A stretch of 64,000 nucleotides of DNA. Source: Timema cristinae (taxonomy: Eukaryota > Arthropoda > Insecta > Phasmatodea > Timematidae). A program made the translations under genes and the position numbers. Below, piece by piece: positions 10,955-22,016 of the stretch. Under the pieces are notes generated by a model. That model was not told the origin of the DNA. It saw only the letters and a list, made by a program, of their open reading frames with translations, and ran no database searches. The stretch lies in the NCBI GenBank assembly GCA_039000515.1, contig JBCFYV010002255.1, positions 21,745,963 to 21,809,962 on the forward strand, written 5' to 3'. Positions within the stretch are counted from its first letter, which is position 1, and every line of letters starts with the position of its first letter.

Positions 10955-11110
10955 AATTTGCTGATAACGAAGAGGTTGGGTTTAGAATCCTGGCCGGATT
11001 TAGGCCTTTATGAGAAGTGCTTTTTTTCCTCTAAAGTTTTTTCACATAACTGTGAATATATTTTTTTAAACTTTAACCTACTCATCCCTATCCTATTTAA
11101 TGTAAAATTC
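10955..11110 (+). mobile_element. Decayed SINE-C2 copy
   Basis: Follows the C order: GAGGTTGGGTTTAGAATCCT (B-box area), then TTTTTTTCCTCTAAAGTTTT, then ACCTACTCATCCCTATCC. Confidence 0.5.
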
Positions 11111-11335
11111 GGATAGCTTGGATGTGTAGTAGAACAAAACGAGTAGATATTAATATTTAGTTGGTAAATCTATGTGTTGGTATACTTGTGAGCTTTGATC
11201 GTTCAAGTTAAAGTACGGTGGAAGGAAACCCATTAGAAGGACAGTATTTAAAAAAGAAATTAAAGCAAGCGAAATTTTTTAGTAAAACAAGATTAAATAT
11301 TGCTCAAGTAGATAGGTAAATTACGTTTAGTTTAA

Positions 11336-12422
11336 TGACGTTGCCCACTTGGGGATTCTAAATCTATTTTTTAAAGTGGGCTGCATCTTAACTGCACTAA
11401 CTAAGAACTATCACACTTGACGCCAATGTATTAAATATAAATATAAGGAATAAAATGAGTATTTAAGACCTATAGCCCTCTAATTTACCTTGCTGATAAC
11501 ACTTCCCCTCTTCCCCAGATGAGTATAAACACTCACTATAGGCTATTAATTTTTCTTGGACGTCATTGACTAGCATTTCAAAACTACAATTTTTTTTGTT
11601 CACTATTATTTCATGGACACATTTTTAATCTACATCCCAGCAGTAAGATGCCTATAGTTCATTTTCCCTAGAAAACCAAATAGACTGAGCTGTGGACAAT
11701 TTTAAAAGAATCTGTTTTCACCATAAACTACTTTGAGATAAAAAAAATGTGAAGATATATGATTTTTTTCATTATTAAAGGAATTTTTTTTTTGTTTCAA
11801 CGTTATATTTTTAAAATTCAGCGAATAAAACCTAAATAAATTAAGGTGATTGGCCCTTTTCATTTGGCGTGGAAATGCAGGGCTATGGGAACAAACGGTT
11901 ATCTTTAAGAATTTTTATTGTTTTGAAATCTTCTTTTCGGAAACGGTTTGTTAAAGAATAGAAGCATGTTGATTAGAATTATACTTTTCATATACCACCC
12001 CCTCTATAATTTCAACAGTGATCAAATATTGATAACATTGATATTTTCAATAGAAAACTGCTTGCTTCATAGCAAAAAATAGGAAAATGTAACTATTAAT
12101 AAACATCGATAAATTATCTTAGAAGGGGTGTTAAAAATATTAACATAAAAATTTCCCTCATTTTCGAGAAAACTGATATTTCCAAACGTATGATTTTTCC
12201 ACAAGACCTGCCCGGTAGCTAGCGCTCTCTACGGTTTCCGTGGTCCATCTGTTCATGTTGGCGCGGAAGGATAATTTGGTCGGTTGTGAAACCACGCCAC
12301 GCCTCACCCTCCCGGCCACCATACCATAAAATAGGTTTTAGACTTGCACTCGACAGGGCCAAGGGCCTTAATATGGAATATCCTATTTGGACTTACAGTG
12401 ACGTCACAGGTAAGCAGGGTCC
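11336..12422 (+). mobile_element. MITE-B copy 1, split by MITE-A
   Basis: Flanked by TTAA at 11332-11335 and 12423-12426. The left end TGACGTTGCCCACTTGG and the right end ACAGGTAAGCAGGGTCC are imperfect inverted repeats. The internal sequence matches 19785-20364 and 33552-34108 (AGAACTATCACACTTGACGC, AACCAAATAGACTGAGCTGT). 11845-12367 is a later MITE-A insertion; without it the element is about 560 bp. No open frame is shared among copies. Confidence 0.88.
11845..12367 (+). mobile_element. MITE-A copy 3, inserted in a MITE-B
   Basis: 523 bp from GGTGATTGGCCCTTTTCATT to CAGGGCCAAGGGCC, with TTAA on both sides (11841-11844 and 12368-12371). Comparison with the uninterrupted MITE-B at 33552-34108 shows the interruption falls where that copy reads CTCAACATGGGG, consistent with one original TTAA. 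Confidence 0.92.
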
Positions 12423-12651
12423 TTAATTTTCTACATATTATAAACTTAACATTTCTTGAATCGCGTAATTTGACCAGAAATTTTTCCTCTAATTTAAAAT
12501 AATTGTGGTCAAATTCCGCGATACTATGACATATTAAAGAACTGATTAGAGTACTAAGTGTAGAAAATTTTACTAAACGTATCTGCTAGCGCAATATTTT
12601 ATATATTTTGTCCAACAAATTGATTTTTACAACACAAGTATTTTTTAAGCA

Positions 12652-12874
12652 CCTAACCTTTCAGGTGAAACGTATATTATGTACTAATTACACTAATGTG
12701 TCAGAGACGAGGAAGGTTGAATTTAGAATAAGTGTAGCCGCATTCGAGAGGAAAACCATATAGAAAAAGCTCACAGTATAGGCCTACCCGACTGGGATTC
12801 GAATCCCGATCTCTCTATCATTGGCAGTCCAGTCTATTACGAAAGTGACGCCTAAGACCATACTAACCCTGAGG
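12652..12874 (-). mobile_element. SINE-C1 copy
   Basis: Reverse copy with a good B box (GGGATTCGAATCCCGATCTC in plus reading), the CCCGACTG block and head remnants GAAAGTGACGCCTAAGACCA. The 3' domain is weakly preserved. Confidence 0.75.
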
Positions 12875-12910
12875 GGATTTTATTTTTGTTATTAAAACTG
12901 TTAAAAACTA

Positions 12911-13080
12911 TCTGACAAGACATCTTGTGAATTTGGGGAATGCCAGCTCCACGTGGGTCGATCCCACGTTAAACTGTAGGTCCTTCATTTCATCTCACAA
13001 TCACCCTTCCATCACACATTAGCGTAAGTGCGTACAACCCGAATGGGTAGTAAGACGTGGTGCTAATAATAATAATAATA

Positions 13081-13123
<43 letters not shown>

Positions 13124-13133
13124 TAAAAACTAC
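12911..13133 (+). mobile_element. SINE-A copy 4, headless short form
   Basis: Begins at TCTGACAAGACATCTTGTG and runs to a long interrupted TAA tail. The short duplication TAAAAACTA occurs on both sides (12902-12910 and 13134-13142). It lacks the tRNA-like head and starts within a few bases of the starts of copies 6 and 7. Confidence 0.9.
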
Positions 13134-13142
13134 ATACTTTTA

Positions 13143-13790
13143 GCTCGAGTTTTATCACCCTACCTTAAGCACCACAAATAAAAAAAAAACCAATATAATC
13201 GGAAATCTTGTGATGCCACTTGACCCTCTAACCCCTGCTTCTCCGACATCCCTCAGACACGTTCATGATCACGGAGACGTAAGGCAGGAAAGTCAAGGTC
13301 AACGAGCTGCACCCATTCTTTCAGTGTTCATAACAGCTTAATCACTTTGCCGCCACCACCGTCTTCTATTTCACCTTTTGCTTTTCACATGGTAATGTAA
13401 TTGGTCCGTTCGTCTGGTCCTGTGAACGATAAATATCGACTCTCAAAGGGTGTGGGCATTTGAAAAGCTTCGCCTTGGATGTGTGTGTGTGAAGCAATCA
13501 AATCGAAGCGGTCAAGATAGTCTATAACGCGCGTGGGAAGAAAGTGATACTAACGCCACTTTGACGAGTGGGTGGGTGATGAAGTTAGAAAATATAATTA
13601 TCATCAACGTTACAACGTTACCTACTTGTTAATATCGAAAGCTATTATACGAACCTGGTTTTATCTTAAAGTGAAGAACTACTACACTCATACGCAAATG
13701 TACAAAATATAAAAAGAGAAAAGAAAATATGCAATTTTCCCCTGTGAGGTATATTGTCTTTTAATAATACTATCATTATTAATATTAATG
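13143..13790. other. Unassigned unique stretch
   Basis: Higher GC than its surroundings at 13200-13580, with many CpG dinucleotides but no credible exon or Pol III box. Could be unique host sequence. No function assigned. Confidence 0.4.
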
Positions 13791-13794
13791 TGTT

Positions 13795-14365
13795 TTTTTT
13801 TCTTTCGGTAGCTCCATTCCTTTTGCACTCTGTCTTCTGTCTTTTGCCTCCTCCTTTTCATCTACCAGAATTTTCTTCTTTCCTTCAAGTCATCCAATAT
13901 TTGAATCCTCCTTCCTATGCTCCTTTTTACCCCAACCTTTATTTCTATGATGACGTGCAGAAGAGAGATCCTCCTAAGGATGTGTCCGATCTGGTTTGTC
14001 TTGTGCCGAGGAATCGCATCCAAAAGTGTTCTCTTATCACTCACTATATTAGGTCTTCTTCATTTGACCATCTGTTTGTCCACCTAATCTTCTCAAGTAT
14101 TCTCAGGCACCACATTTAAAAGCTCCCCAAGTATTTATTTTCCATCTTCCTAAGAGTGCAAGTTGCTGCTCCGTACAGTGCGATGCTTCAAATGAACCAT
14201 TTCCTCAGGTTTTTTTTTCCTTAGTTCCAAACTCGGTTGCTGTTCAACAATATCTCTTCTGTTGAAAGCTTCCTTGGTCATGGCGATTCTCAACCTAATT
14301 CCTGGTTTATTAGCATCGTTTGTCAGCAGACTTCCCAGGTACTTAAACTGCTCTATGTTTTCCAT
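13795..14365 (-). mobile_element. LINE fragment 1 (reverse-transcriptase C-terminal region, broken)
   Basis: Minus-strand conceptual translation starts with an ENIEQFKYLGSLLTND block (14365 downward), then TKEAFNRR and SLELRKK. A second open piece (14044-13862) reads QIGHILRR and IQILDDLKE. These are the ordered C-terminal motifs of non-LTR retrotransposon RT proteins seen more completely at 35.4-36.5 kb in this window. Frameshifts and a missing middle (the YGxETWT block) break it. The 3' end lies about 13795, where a T-rich run begins. Clade is uncertain from so short a piece; RTE-like is a guess. Confidence 0.8.
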
Positions 14366-14368
14366 GGT

Positions 14369-14776
14369 TATTTGCTGATAGTATCTCCCCTATACCGCTG
14401 ATGAATATACACACTCACTCTACTATTTGTTCCTAGACAGAATTGACTTGCATGTGATTTTTCTTTTTTTATTACTCTAAATATACAGGCATAAGCTTCC
14501 ATGGATATTTTTAATCTACACATTTGCGGGCCTTTTTTTTTTTTCGAATAAAACAAATCATCTGGGGTGTAGAAGATCTAAAAAATAAAAATTATTTTCA
14601 AAATACTACTTAGCGATTAATAAAATATTTCGGCGACAATACAAGACTATTATATAATTATTCTAGAATGCGTGGATTTTGTTTCCATATTATATCTTTG
14701 AAATTTGCAAATCAAACGTAAATACAAAACTTGGAAAATCCAGCTAGACTTGCTACGTCAGAGGTAGACAATGTTA
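14369..14776 (+). mobile_element. MITE-B copy 4, 5'-truncated and decayed
   Basis: Starts in the middle of the element (TTGCTGATAGTATCTCCCC, then CACACTCACTCTAC) and ends ACGTCAGAGGTAGACAATG, the MITE-B right end. It abuts LINE fragment 1 directly. Confidence 0.7.
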
Positions 14777-14980
14777 TTCAGAGCCCATCTCACCCCACGC
14801 ATAGCCCCTTGCTTATGTAGGTAATACAGCTTGAACCAAACGTCACATTATGGTGAGGATTTCTTTATTGAACATTTAAAAAAAGTTTAATTAAAACCAA
14901 TGAAATCATTTTAACTTATTTTAAAACTGTTGTTAAATACTGAATACACTTAGGTACATTTTCTGGTTCGATTGTTATTC
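14777..14980. other. Unassigned short stretch
   Basis: Nothing recognised. Confidence 0.35.
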
Positions 14981-15249
14981 ACCCATCTCGGTGGCGTAGT
15001 TAACTAACGCGCTAATTTCATGTTGAGATAAACTGCCTTATGCGGGAGATCGAGGTTTGAATCTCGGTTGGGTGAATTGAGTTTTTTTTCCCTCTAAGTT
15101 GTTTTTCACTTTCCCTCCTCACAAATGTGGGTTCCCTTCCTCTAAATTCAACCTTCCCAATTCCTAACCCATTAGTGTAATTAGTACTTAAGCGTATTGC
15201 CTTAACCGGTAGTAAGAGGCAGTGCTATAGTTTAATTTAATTTTAAATT
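14981..15249 (+). mobile_element. SINE-B copy 1
   Basis: Forward and complete: head CTCGGTGGCGTAGTTAACTA, B box GAGGTTTGAATCTCGG, body, and the 3' domain with CCGGTAGTAAGAGGCAGTGC. Perfect 11-bp duplication GATTGTTATTC on both sides (14970-14980 and 15250-15260, the latter within TGATTGTTATTC). The tail is AT-rich rather than clean TAA. Confidence 0.92.
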
Positions 15250-15369
15250 GATTGTTATTCGCTGTGAGATGGGCTCTTAAGTTCGAGTCACACTTCTGAC
15301 CGAATCTAAGCGCAGCACGGACAGTTGGCTTTGCTTGATTGACTTAAGGACTCCATCTGCTTTAAGGGA

Positions 15370-15545
15370 AGGGCTATATCTATATATTTACACTGATAGG
15401 GATAAGTTATTATGGTAAATTTTAGAAGATATTTTTTCACATTTGTGTAGAGAAATATTGGGAAGCACTTTAGGAAAAACCACCCGAACGGGTATCCAAA
15501 TTTTGGTCTTTCCACCCTTGTCAAGTCAGATGAAACTATCTTGAT
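15370..15545 (-). mobile_element. Decayed SINE-C2 copy
   Basis: Reverse copy: body block ACACTGATAGGGATAAG, TTTAGGAAAAACCACCC and a GTCAAGTCAGATG remnant of the head region. Confidence 0.5.
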
Positions 15546-15584
15546 GTCTGGTCTGTTTTCTGAATAATGTGGGTAATTTTATAT

Positions 15585-15790
15585 TAAATATATATATATA
15601 TATGTGTGTGTGTTTATAAATTTTTTTAAAAGTAGGCTAGGTTATATGATTTATTATTTTTTAAATATAGTTTTGGATAGAAACAAATATATATATATTT
15701 GTTTATTCTATTAAATATATATATATATATATATAGGTTTTTAATCTTAAAATAAAAACATATATATAGGTTTTTTAATTTTAAAATAAA
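15585..15790. repeat. TA microsatellites and a small direct repeat
   Basis: Two TA runs (about 15585-15602 and 15706-15735) and a near-duplicate phrase (TATATAGGTTTTTAATCTTA / TATATAGGTTTTTTAATTTT) about 45 bp apart. Confidence 0.8.
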
Positions 15791-17685
15791 AACTTTTATT
15801 TTTTGGTGTATTTGTTTAAATAATGCTAAGACAGCTCTGCTAATATAAGTTTTGTTTCTAAAAATAAAGCTCTACTAAGCAAAGCTATGTTTATAAGAAC
15901 CAAAAATAATTGATTTTTCTATAATAAACTATTATCTTAATAAAATGAATAAAATAAACTTCCACGAACCGTGTAAAACCGTCTCGTAACACTTTTGAAT
16001 AACACCCTTTTCCATGTTTGTGTATATAATAATCTTTGTATAATTAGAAAAAAATGTTTTTGGATTCCATGCTCATAATTTCTATTATGTGCCGCTTACA
16101 TTCCATTTTCAAGTGTTAACATTTTAATTAAAAACTGTAGTTCTTCCAAATCTTTCATCAACATGATGTCATCTTCTTCTGTCTATCTATAAAACAACTT
16201 CCCTGCCAAGGAACAAGACCCCCACACCACTCTCAATTCCTAAGATACTTGTCATCTTCCAGATTTAAACTCTTGAGCCAACAGAAAAAATGAAAAATTC
16301 CCTTCTATTAGCTGCAACATTTGAAAGTAGAGTGAGTGTGTAACTTGCGGATCAGCCACTCACTGGCGCCACTGATACTACGACTCAACAAACCTTCGTT
16401 CCATATCTCATCTCGTTATTTCTGTTTACTTTTGTACGGTAGTTGGTAGTTATTGCTTTCGTTTCAGAAGCATACTAGTATACTCATTTAAGAAAAAGAT
16501 AAAAAAAATATATATATACTGAAAAGAAAGAAATTCTTTCTGCTAACTTAAAAAAAAAATCCTCGTCATTTTTTTTTTTCTCCCCCTCAATTTCTTCCGT
16601 AAGAATGTTTGGAAAAAAATAGAAGAAAAAGTTTAGAGCTATGATATATCATCGGACAATAATACACTGTCAACGAAATAAATGTGTTGCGCCTTTGCCA
16701 ACTTTGTAACTATTACTAACATAATGCTGTGCCACATGTGAATGTAAACAATAAAAAATACTTGGAAACACAAAAGTGTTTTATAAAAAAAGATTATATC
16801 TTTTTTAAGAAATAATCCGCTTATATTAATATTATACTAACCCTGCAACTTTTGTTATAAAGCCTCTATAAAGACTGGAAAGTAATTTTTTTGTTTTATA
16901 TTATTGGTTGGTGTAGTTTATAAAATGTGTAAAAATTTACAAGTGTGATAAGAACTAAATAATTAATTTATTATTAATTAACCCTGGTCCATTTTATTCT
17001 TTTTTTAAAAAAAAGAACTATTGAGTAGGTAGATTTGTGTCATTGTTTTTAAAAGGTCATATGTGTAAAATAATGTGTATTATATTAAATCATCACTATG
17101 CACTAATTTTTATTTTTATGTTGTGAGGAGAGTATTAAAGTTGTGCCTACAAAAAAATTTGTATATAATAAGTATAAGCTTAAATTAGACTGTATGAAAA
17201 AACATTTTCAAGGCTGATACAGTCGTTGCTAGGTTTGCAAGAAAATTGAAACATAAACGTGAATAAGTGTACGGGTGTCATTAGCGAGGGGCTCAGAGGG
17301 GATATAGCTCCCCCCACCCACCCAATATTTTGTTCAAAGGTATCGTAAAAGAAATAGTGAGCTATTTTTCTAACAAAATTAAAATTTTGACCAATGAATA
17401 AATTATCAAAGAAGCTTTTTTTAAATTATAATCAGGGCCTATATTTTGAAGACCTAAAAAGGTCAAAAATAGCGAAAATAACTTAAAAATTATAAAAAGT
17501 TTCTAAAAATTTTCAAAAAATTGCCTAAAAATACATTAACAAAAAATCGTAATAAATGAACACTATTAAAGCAAACACTTGTTTTGCAAATGTAAACTGA
17601 AAATGATCCATGCAATGAAGTCTTTAACAACCTAAATTCTTGCTCTGCTAAATATAATATTGATTTACAAATACCTGTTTCGGAA
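15791..17685. other. Large unassigned AT-rich stretch
   Basis: No gene, RNA gene or named element found. 16330-16460 is less AT-rich but has no usable open frame. 17440-17560 has a degenerate CTAAAAA-rich pattern that leads into repeat H. Confidence 0.4.
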
Positions 17686-17689
17686 GTAA

Positions 17690-18110
17690 CAGATAACCTG
17701 GAATGTGTATTTTATAACCATACAAACAAAGAGAATACACATCTCATGGCCCACATTATCTTCTAATTCCAACAGTTGTATGTTGGTAAAATTTATGCAT
17801 TTTTAAATACTTATAGCATATAAATATTTACTTATTCCAAATAAATTTCTTAAAATCACTCAAACATGCCTAAAATGACTAAAGAATTCCTAAAAATTAA
17901 TCTACTAGGACTAAAACCAAGAAAATAGATCTAAAATTCAATGACAAAAAATTACCAAAAAATTACCAAAAGTGACCTATAAAATATACATTTCTACGAC
18001 AAGAAGATCATGAACAGAAGTTATGTATCTATGATCATTGTGTATGATGAACCAAAATAACGATGACATGTCAACAAATTCTGGGCCTTGTTGATAATTG
18101 TTAATTCCGT
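17690..18110 (+). repeat. Repeat H, copy 2
   Basis: Shares the ordered blocks of 4955-5555 (GGAATGTGTATTTTATAA, CCACATTATCTTCTAATTCC, AAGATCATGAACAG, GACATGTCAACAAATT) but without the internal tandem duplication. Type of element unknown. Confidence 0.6.
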
Positions 18111-18114
18111 TATA

Positions 18115-19780
18115 CGTACTATTTACTTTATTTATTTAATACGAAATGTTATTCATTTTTAAATTTAAAATGTTACTGGGTTATTTCAGTCCCTCCCTTT
18201 GCATAAGAATCTAGAAATGTTGATTAGAAATTTAATTAGGAGCTCATTATTAACATTAAAATAGTATGCTTCTAACCAGTGTCCCGCAATCTGTTATAAT
18301 GAATGAACCACAAATCTCAACCTGTTTTTGAATAAATAATAGATCTGCAAAATAGAAAAAATTTGCGACACAGAAACGGAACTAGTTATCTCATTATCTA
18401 TAATGATATTATTATGATATACTATATTTAAATTGTAGACTGGTTCTAGCTAATCATTTTAAAATTAAAACTTGTGCTTATTTATTATTATTATAACTAC
18501 TTCTTTTATTTGTCTACGATCCGCTGTTTTTGCAGCTTTAATCATATTTGCGCGCTAGTTATCTATTCTCCTAAAACTATGTTTTGTTTGGGTTGACTGG
18601 AAAATATTACATTTTGTCTACGATCTGAATACAAAACTAAGAAACCTAGGAATATGAAACTTTCCATAAGTATTTAGCCTGAGGATGTAAATCTTAGGCA
18701 AATCTTTTTCGCGTAACGCTCGGGGACAAAATGACAAAGTTTCTTGTTAATAACTACAGTATGTCCCTATTATTACAGAATGGAGATTTGTGCACAATGC
18801 TTATCCGTGAAGCCTTTCTATAATGGTCAAAATTGGTCTTTTCATTGTAGTTTTTATCCAAATATAATTTAATATTTCAACATTGTTCGGTATTAGTAAC
18901 TTCTATTAACTCTCTATCTCCATTAAAGTTTAATAAGAAATGATCCACGTGCAATAGTGTTTGTGTAAATTTACAATTCCTCGACAATTGTATCACAGAG
19001 TTGACTGACATGTAATGCATGCTCTTGAAATCGGGAACTATTATTTCCATATAGCATATATGTTTTACAGAAACAAATATAAAAGGCTCAAAATTGTTTC
19101 CAATTAGTATACTTGGGCATAAATCATTAGTATTTTTTCAACGTGTCAAGTATTTCCAACCTAAGTATTTACATTTTAGTCAGGCAAACACAATAGTTTC
19201 TAAACCGAATGAAATGTGTAACACAATTTGCAAGAATATAAACGAATACAAATAGTTACAATGGGTAAGTAAAACTTTGAAAACCAGGAGAGTTAAAAAA
19301 AAAAAAGATCTCCCAGATAAACAAAAGAAGGACCAAAATACGTGTTCTAAGAAATCAAGTCATCAACAATGATAATAACACTAAAATAGCGCGAACTAAT
19401 TCTCATGCCCATGGCGGCTTCTGCGGTGTGTCATCGCTTCTGTTTTGTTTCACGCCCGGGCGGGGAAGATGGATCAGGCTTACCAACCTTCCCTTCAAAA
19501 TACACACAGCCACAAGATATAAAAGAAGGAATTCAAAAGAAAGAACACACACACGGAATAAGTAAACGCTTTTGTGTAAATTTAGAACAAGAAGCACAAG
19601 AGCTGTTATCTTTTGAGGGAAGAAATATGGAGGCCACCAAGCCTATGGATCTTTTCTCCCCCCCCCCCCTTTCAGTTCTACACCCTTACACTCGACCTAA
19701 GAGTTTTGGTGGTTTCATAAGTAACAGTCATGGATAATAAAATAATAATACTCTTGAAAGTCAACTAATTGTGGTTTATT
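18115..19780. other. Large unassigned stretch with one low-confidence open frame
   Basis: No named element. 19405-19737 (+) is a 110-codon open frame in a slightly GC-richer block. It has no recognised domain, no splice or promoter context and a poly-C tract inside it (19662-19671). On the opposite strand GCCGCCATGG (19409-19418 in plus coordinates) resembles a start context, but the frame closes after about 21 codons. Neither is called as a gene. Confidence 0.35.
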
Positions 19781-19784
19781 TTAA

Positions 19785-20364
19785 CAAAGTTGCCTACACG
19801 GAAAACCTTGAGCCATTTTGCGAAGCGGGTTGCGTCTTAACTTGACGCACCTAAGTGGATCTAAGCTCTATCACACTTAAGACACCAATGTACGAAAATA
19901 TAGATAGAGAGGGAAGAAAATGAGCATTTCACCCTGAGCGGCCTCTTGTTTATCTACTTATAATACTTACCCTCTTCCTTTGACGAGTTTATACAGTCCT
20001 TATACTATTAGCTCTTTGAAAACATTGACTTGATTTTTAAAACCACCCTTTCCTTGTTTCCTATCTGAGATGGACAGATGATTTTTTAATTTACATCTTA
20101 GCAGGAAGACTCCTACTGGCCATTTTCGTGACCAAGACAAAGAACCTAATAATTAGAGGATTTATAAAAAAAAATTAAAAAAATTACTTCCTGTTAAATC
20201 AAATAATTTTGTGATATTGTAGGACTAGTTTTATAATTATTTATTAACTAACTGTTTTTGTTTTAATGTTATATCTTTAAAACTCACTGAATAAAACATA
20301 AATTCACTAACATCGGAAAAAATAATATCTCAATCTGCCGTGAAGTCACAGGTAGGCAACGTCG
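19785..20364 (+). mobile_element. MITE-B copy 2 (intact)
   Basis: 580 bp between TTAA at 19781-19784 and 20365-20368. Terminal inverted repeats CAAAGTTGCCTAC (left) and GTAGGCAACGTCG (right) match over most positions. Internal blocks CTATCACACTTAAGACACC and ACAGGTAGGCAACG are shared with the other copies. The best copy for defining the family. Confidence 0.92.
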
Positions 20365-20500
20365 TTAATGATTGTAATCCGTGAGATAATGTGTCTTAAA
20401 TACGCTAACAGATAATGGTGTTAGTGTTTTATTGTTTAACGTGAGAATTTAATAGTTTATTCTTCATAGGAAGAACTTGATCCGACAGCTAGAAACGATA

Positions 20501-20573
20501 CTAGATCTGTTTTAACGTATCCATACGTCAAGTCATGTGATCTACAGCTGTCAATTTGATAAATATAATCAAT
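20501..20573 (+). repeat. R75 short dispersed repeat, copy 4
   Basis: Clean copy: CTAGATCTGTTTTAACGTAT, CATACGTCAAGTCATGTGAT, then CAGCTGTCAATTTGAT and ATCAATG. Confidence 0.55.
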
Positions 20574-20693
20574 GTTAAACACACACAAAAAAAAAAAAAT
20601 CTGTTTTTATTTTCTAAAGAGTCCTCCTTGTAAAAATTGGACTCTAGGATTATCTTTATAAAAGTAATACAAAATGTTATTTATTGCAGCCCA

Positions 20694-20972
20694 GGTGACT
20701 GGTGGTCTAGGGGTAAGGTGTCAGACTTCTATGCTGGCGGCCGGGGTTCAATCCTCGGTCCCGGCAAAGATTTATCTGATTACCAAACCCTTCCTTCACC
20801 TCTGACAAGACATCTTGTGAATGTGGGGAATGCCAGGCCTCCGCCGTGGTTCGGATTCCACGTTAAACTGTAGGTCCTTCATTTCATCTCACAATCACCC
20901 TACCATTACACATTAGCGTAAGTGCGTATAACCCGAATGGGTAGTAAGACGCGGTGCTAATAATAATAATAA
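20694..20972 (+). mobile_element. SINE-A copy 5 (best full-length copy)
   Basis: Complete: head GTGACTGGTGGTCTAGGGGT with the A-box region, B box GGGGTTCAATCCTCGG, body GTTCGGATTCCACGTTAAAC, 3' domain CCGAATGGGTAGTAAGACGC and a TAA tail. Flanked by a perfect 12-bp duplication TATTGCAGCCCA (20682-20693 and 20973-20984). The head is a degenerate tRNA (both Pol III boxes but no proper anticodon or acceptor pairing), so it is a SINE and not a tRNA gene. Confidence 0.97.
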
Positions 20973-21076
20973 TATTGCAGCCCAAATATTGATAAAAGGA
21001 CACTATTTATCTAAGAGCTGTAAAAATTAACATCATCTGTTCAATTGTAGCAACTGGAAAGCGAGTAATGTTTAGA

Positions 21077-21306
21077 ACCCGTTTCGATGGTTGAGCGGTC
21101 TAAGGCGTCACTCTCGCAATTAAAGAGCCGATGATGGAGAGATCGGGGTTTTGATTCCGGTTTGGGGTGCTCTGATGAGGGTCTACACTCTACCTTCACA
21201 CTAAATCTGAGTACACTTCTTCTAAGCTCAACCTTCCTCATTTTTAGCATACTAACGTAATTAGTATGTATGATTATAACCTGAACGGGTAGTAAGAAGA
21301 GATTTT
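21077..21306 (+). mobile_element. SINE-C1 copy (well preserved)
   Basis: Head ATGGTTGAGCGGTCTAAGGC with GTCACTCTCGCAATT, B-box area GGGGTTTTGATTCCGG, body TGAGTACACTTCTTCTAAGC, and 3' domain ATAACCTGAACGGGTAGTAA. The tRNA-Leu/Ser-like A box (GGTTGAGCGGTCTAAGGCG) is the clearest in the window. Confidence 0.88.
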
Positions 21307-21415
21307 TTTCTTTAATAAGGCTTACCTCATTAATAACTAAAATTAACAATAGGTTTCTACAGCGATCCTTCTATAGGGGTGTGTTAAAATTATTAAATGT
21401 ACTTTTATTATCCGG

Positions 21416-21592
21416 TATACACCTCTGACAAGACATCTTGTGAATGTGTGGAATGCCAGGCCACCACCGTGGTTCGGATTCCACGTTAAACTGTAGGTCC
21501 TCCATTTCATCTCACAATCACCCTAACATTACACATTAGCGTAAGTGCGTTTAACCCGAACGGGTAGTAAGACGCGGTGCTAATAATAATAA
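21416..21592 (+). mobile_element. SINE-A copy 6, headless short form
   Basis: Starts TATACACCTCTGACAAGACA and continues to the TAA tail. Perfect 10-bp duplication TATTATCCGG (21406-21415 and 21593-21602). Head and both Pol III boxes absent. Confidence 0.94.
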
Positions 21593-21647
21593 TATTATCC
21601 GGGAGTTTGGTCTTAGTTAAACTCTAGTAAACTACATGTTTTTTTTT

Positions 21648-21875
21648 AGCACAGCATCTTACCACTGGTTCAGGTTATAAGTACATGTACTAATTACGCT
21701 AATGTGTTAGTGACGAGAAAGGTTAAATTTAGATGAAGTGTACTCATATTTACATGGAGGAAGTTGGAATACCACCCTCAACACACCCAACCAGGGTTTG
21801 AATCCAGATTTCCCTGTCATCGAGAGTTTGATCTATTTCGAGTGTAACACCTTTTAGAATACTCTACCTCTGAAG
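21648..21875 (-). mobile_element. SINE-C1 copy
   Basis: Reverse copy: 3' domain AGCACAGCATCTTACCACTG, body GTTAGTGACGAGAAAGG, degenerate B box, and head remnant ending CTCTACCTCTGAAGG. Confidence 0.8.
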
Positions 21876-22016
21876 GAGGTCAGTACAAAATCAAAAGGTA
21901 AATTCATGGCTTCCTCCACAAATCAGCAAAAGGCGTCTCTCTTTTTACTTCTTGTTATTATCATTAATGTCAGGCCTATTAAGTGCTCACATTTTTAATT
22001 AACAGATTATACCAGC

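Noticed and set aside
13754..14119. 121-residue plus-strand open frame
   Set aside because: It is the shadow of the broken LINE reading frame on the minus strand.
19403..19597. 64-residue minus-strand frame with a hydrophobic start, considered as a signal-peptide or membrane protein
   Set aside because: No supporting context, AT-driven leucine/valine content, and a competing open frame on the other strand. Nothing distinguishes it from chance.
20694..20770. Possible functional tRNA gene in a SINE-A head
   Set aside because: A and B boxes are present, but acceptor and anticodon stems do not pair properly and the same head recurs in many dispersed copies followed by a SINE body.
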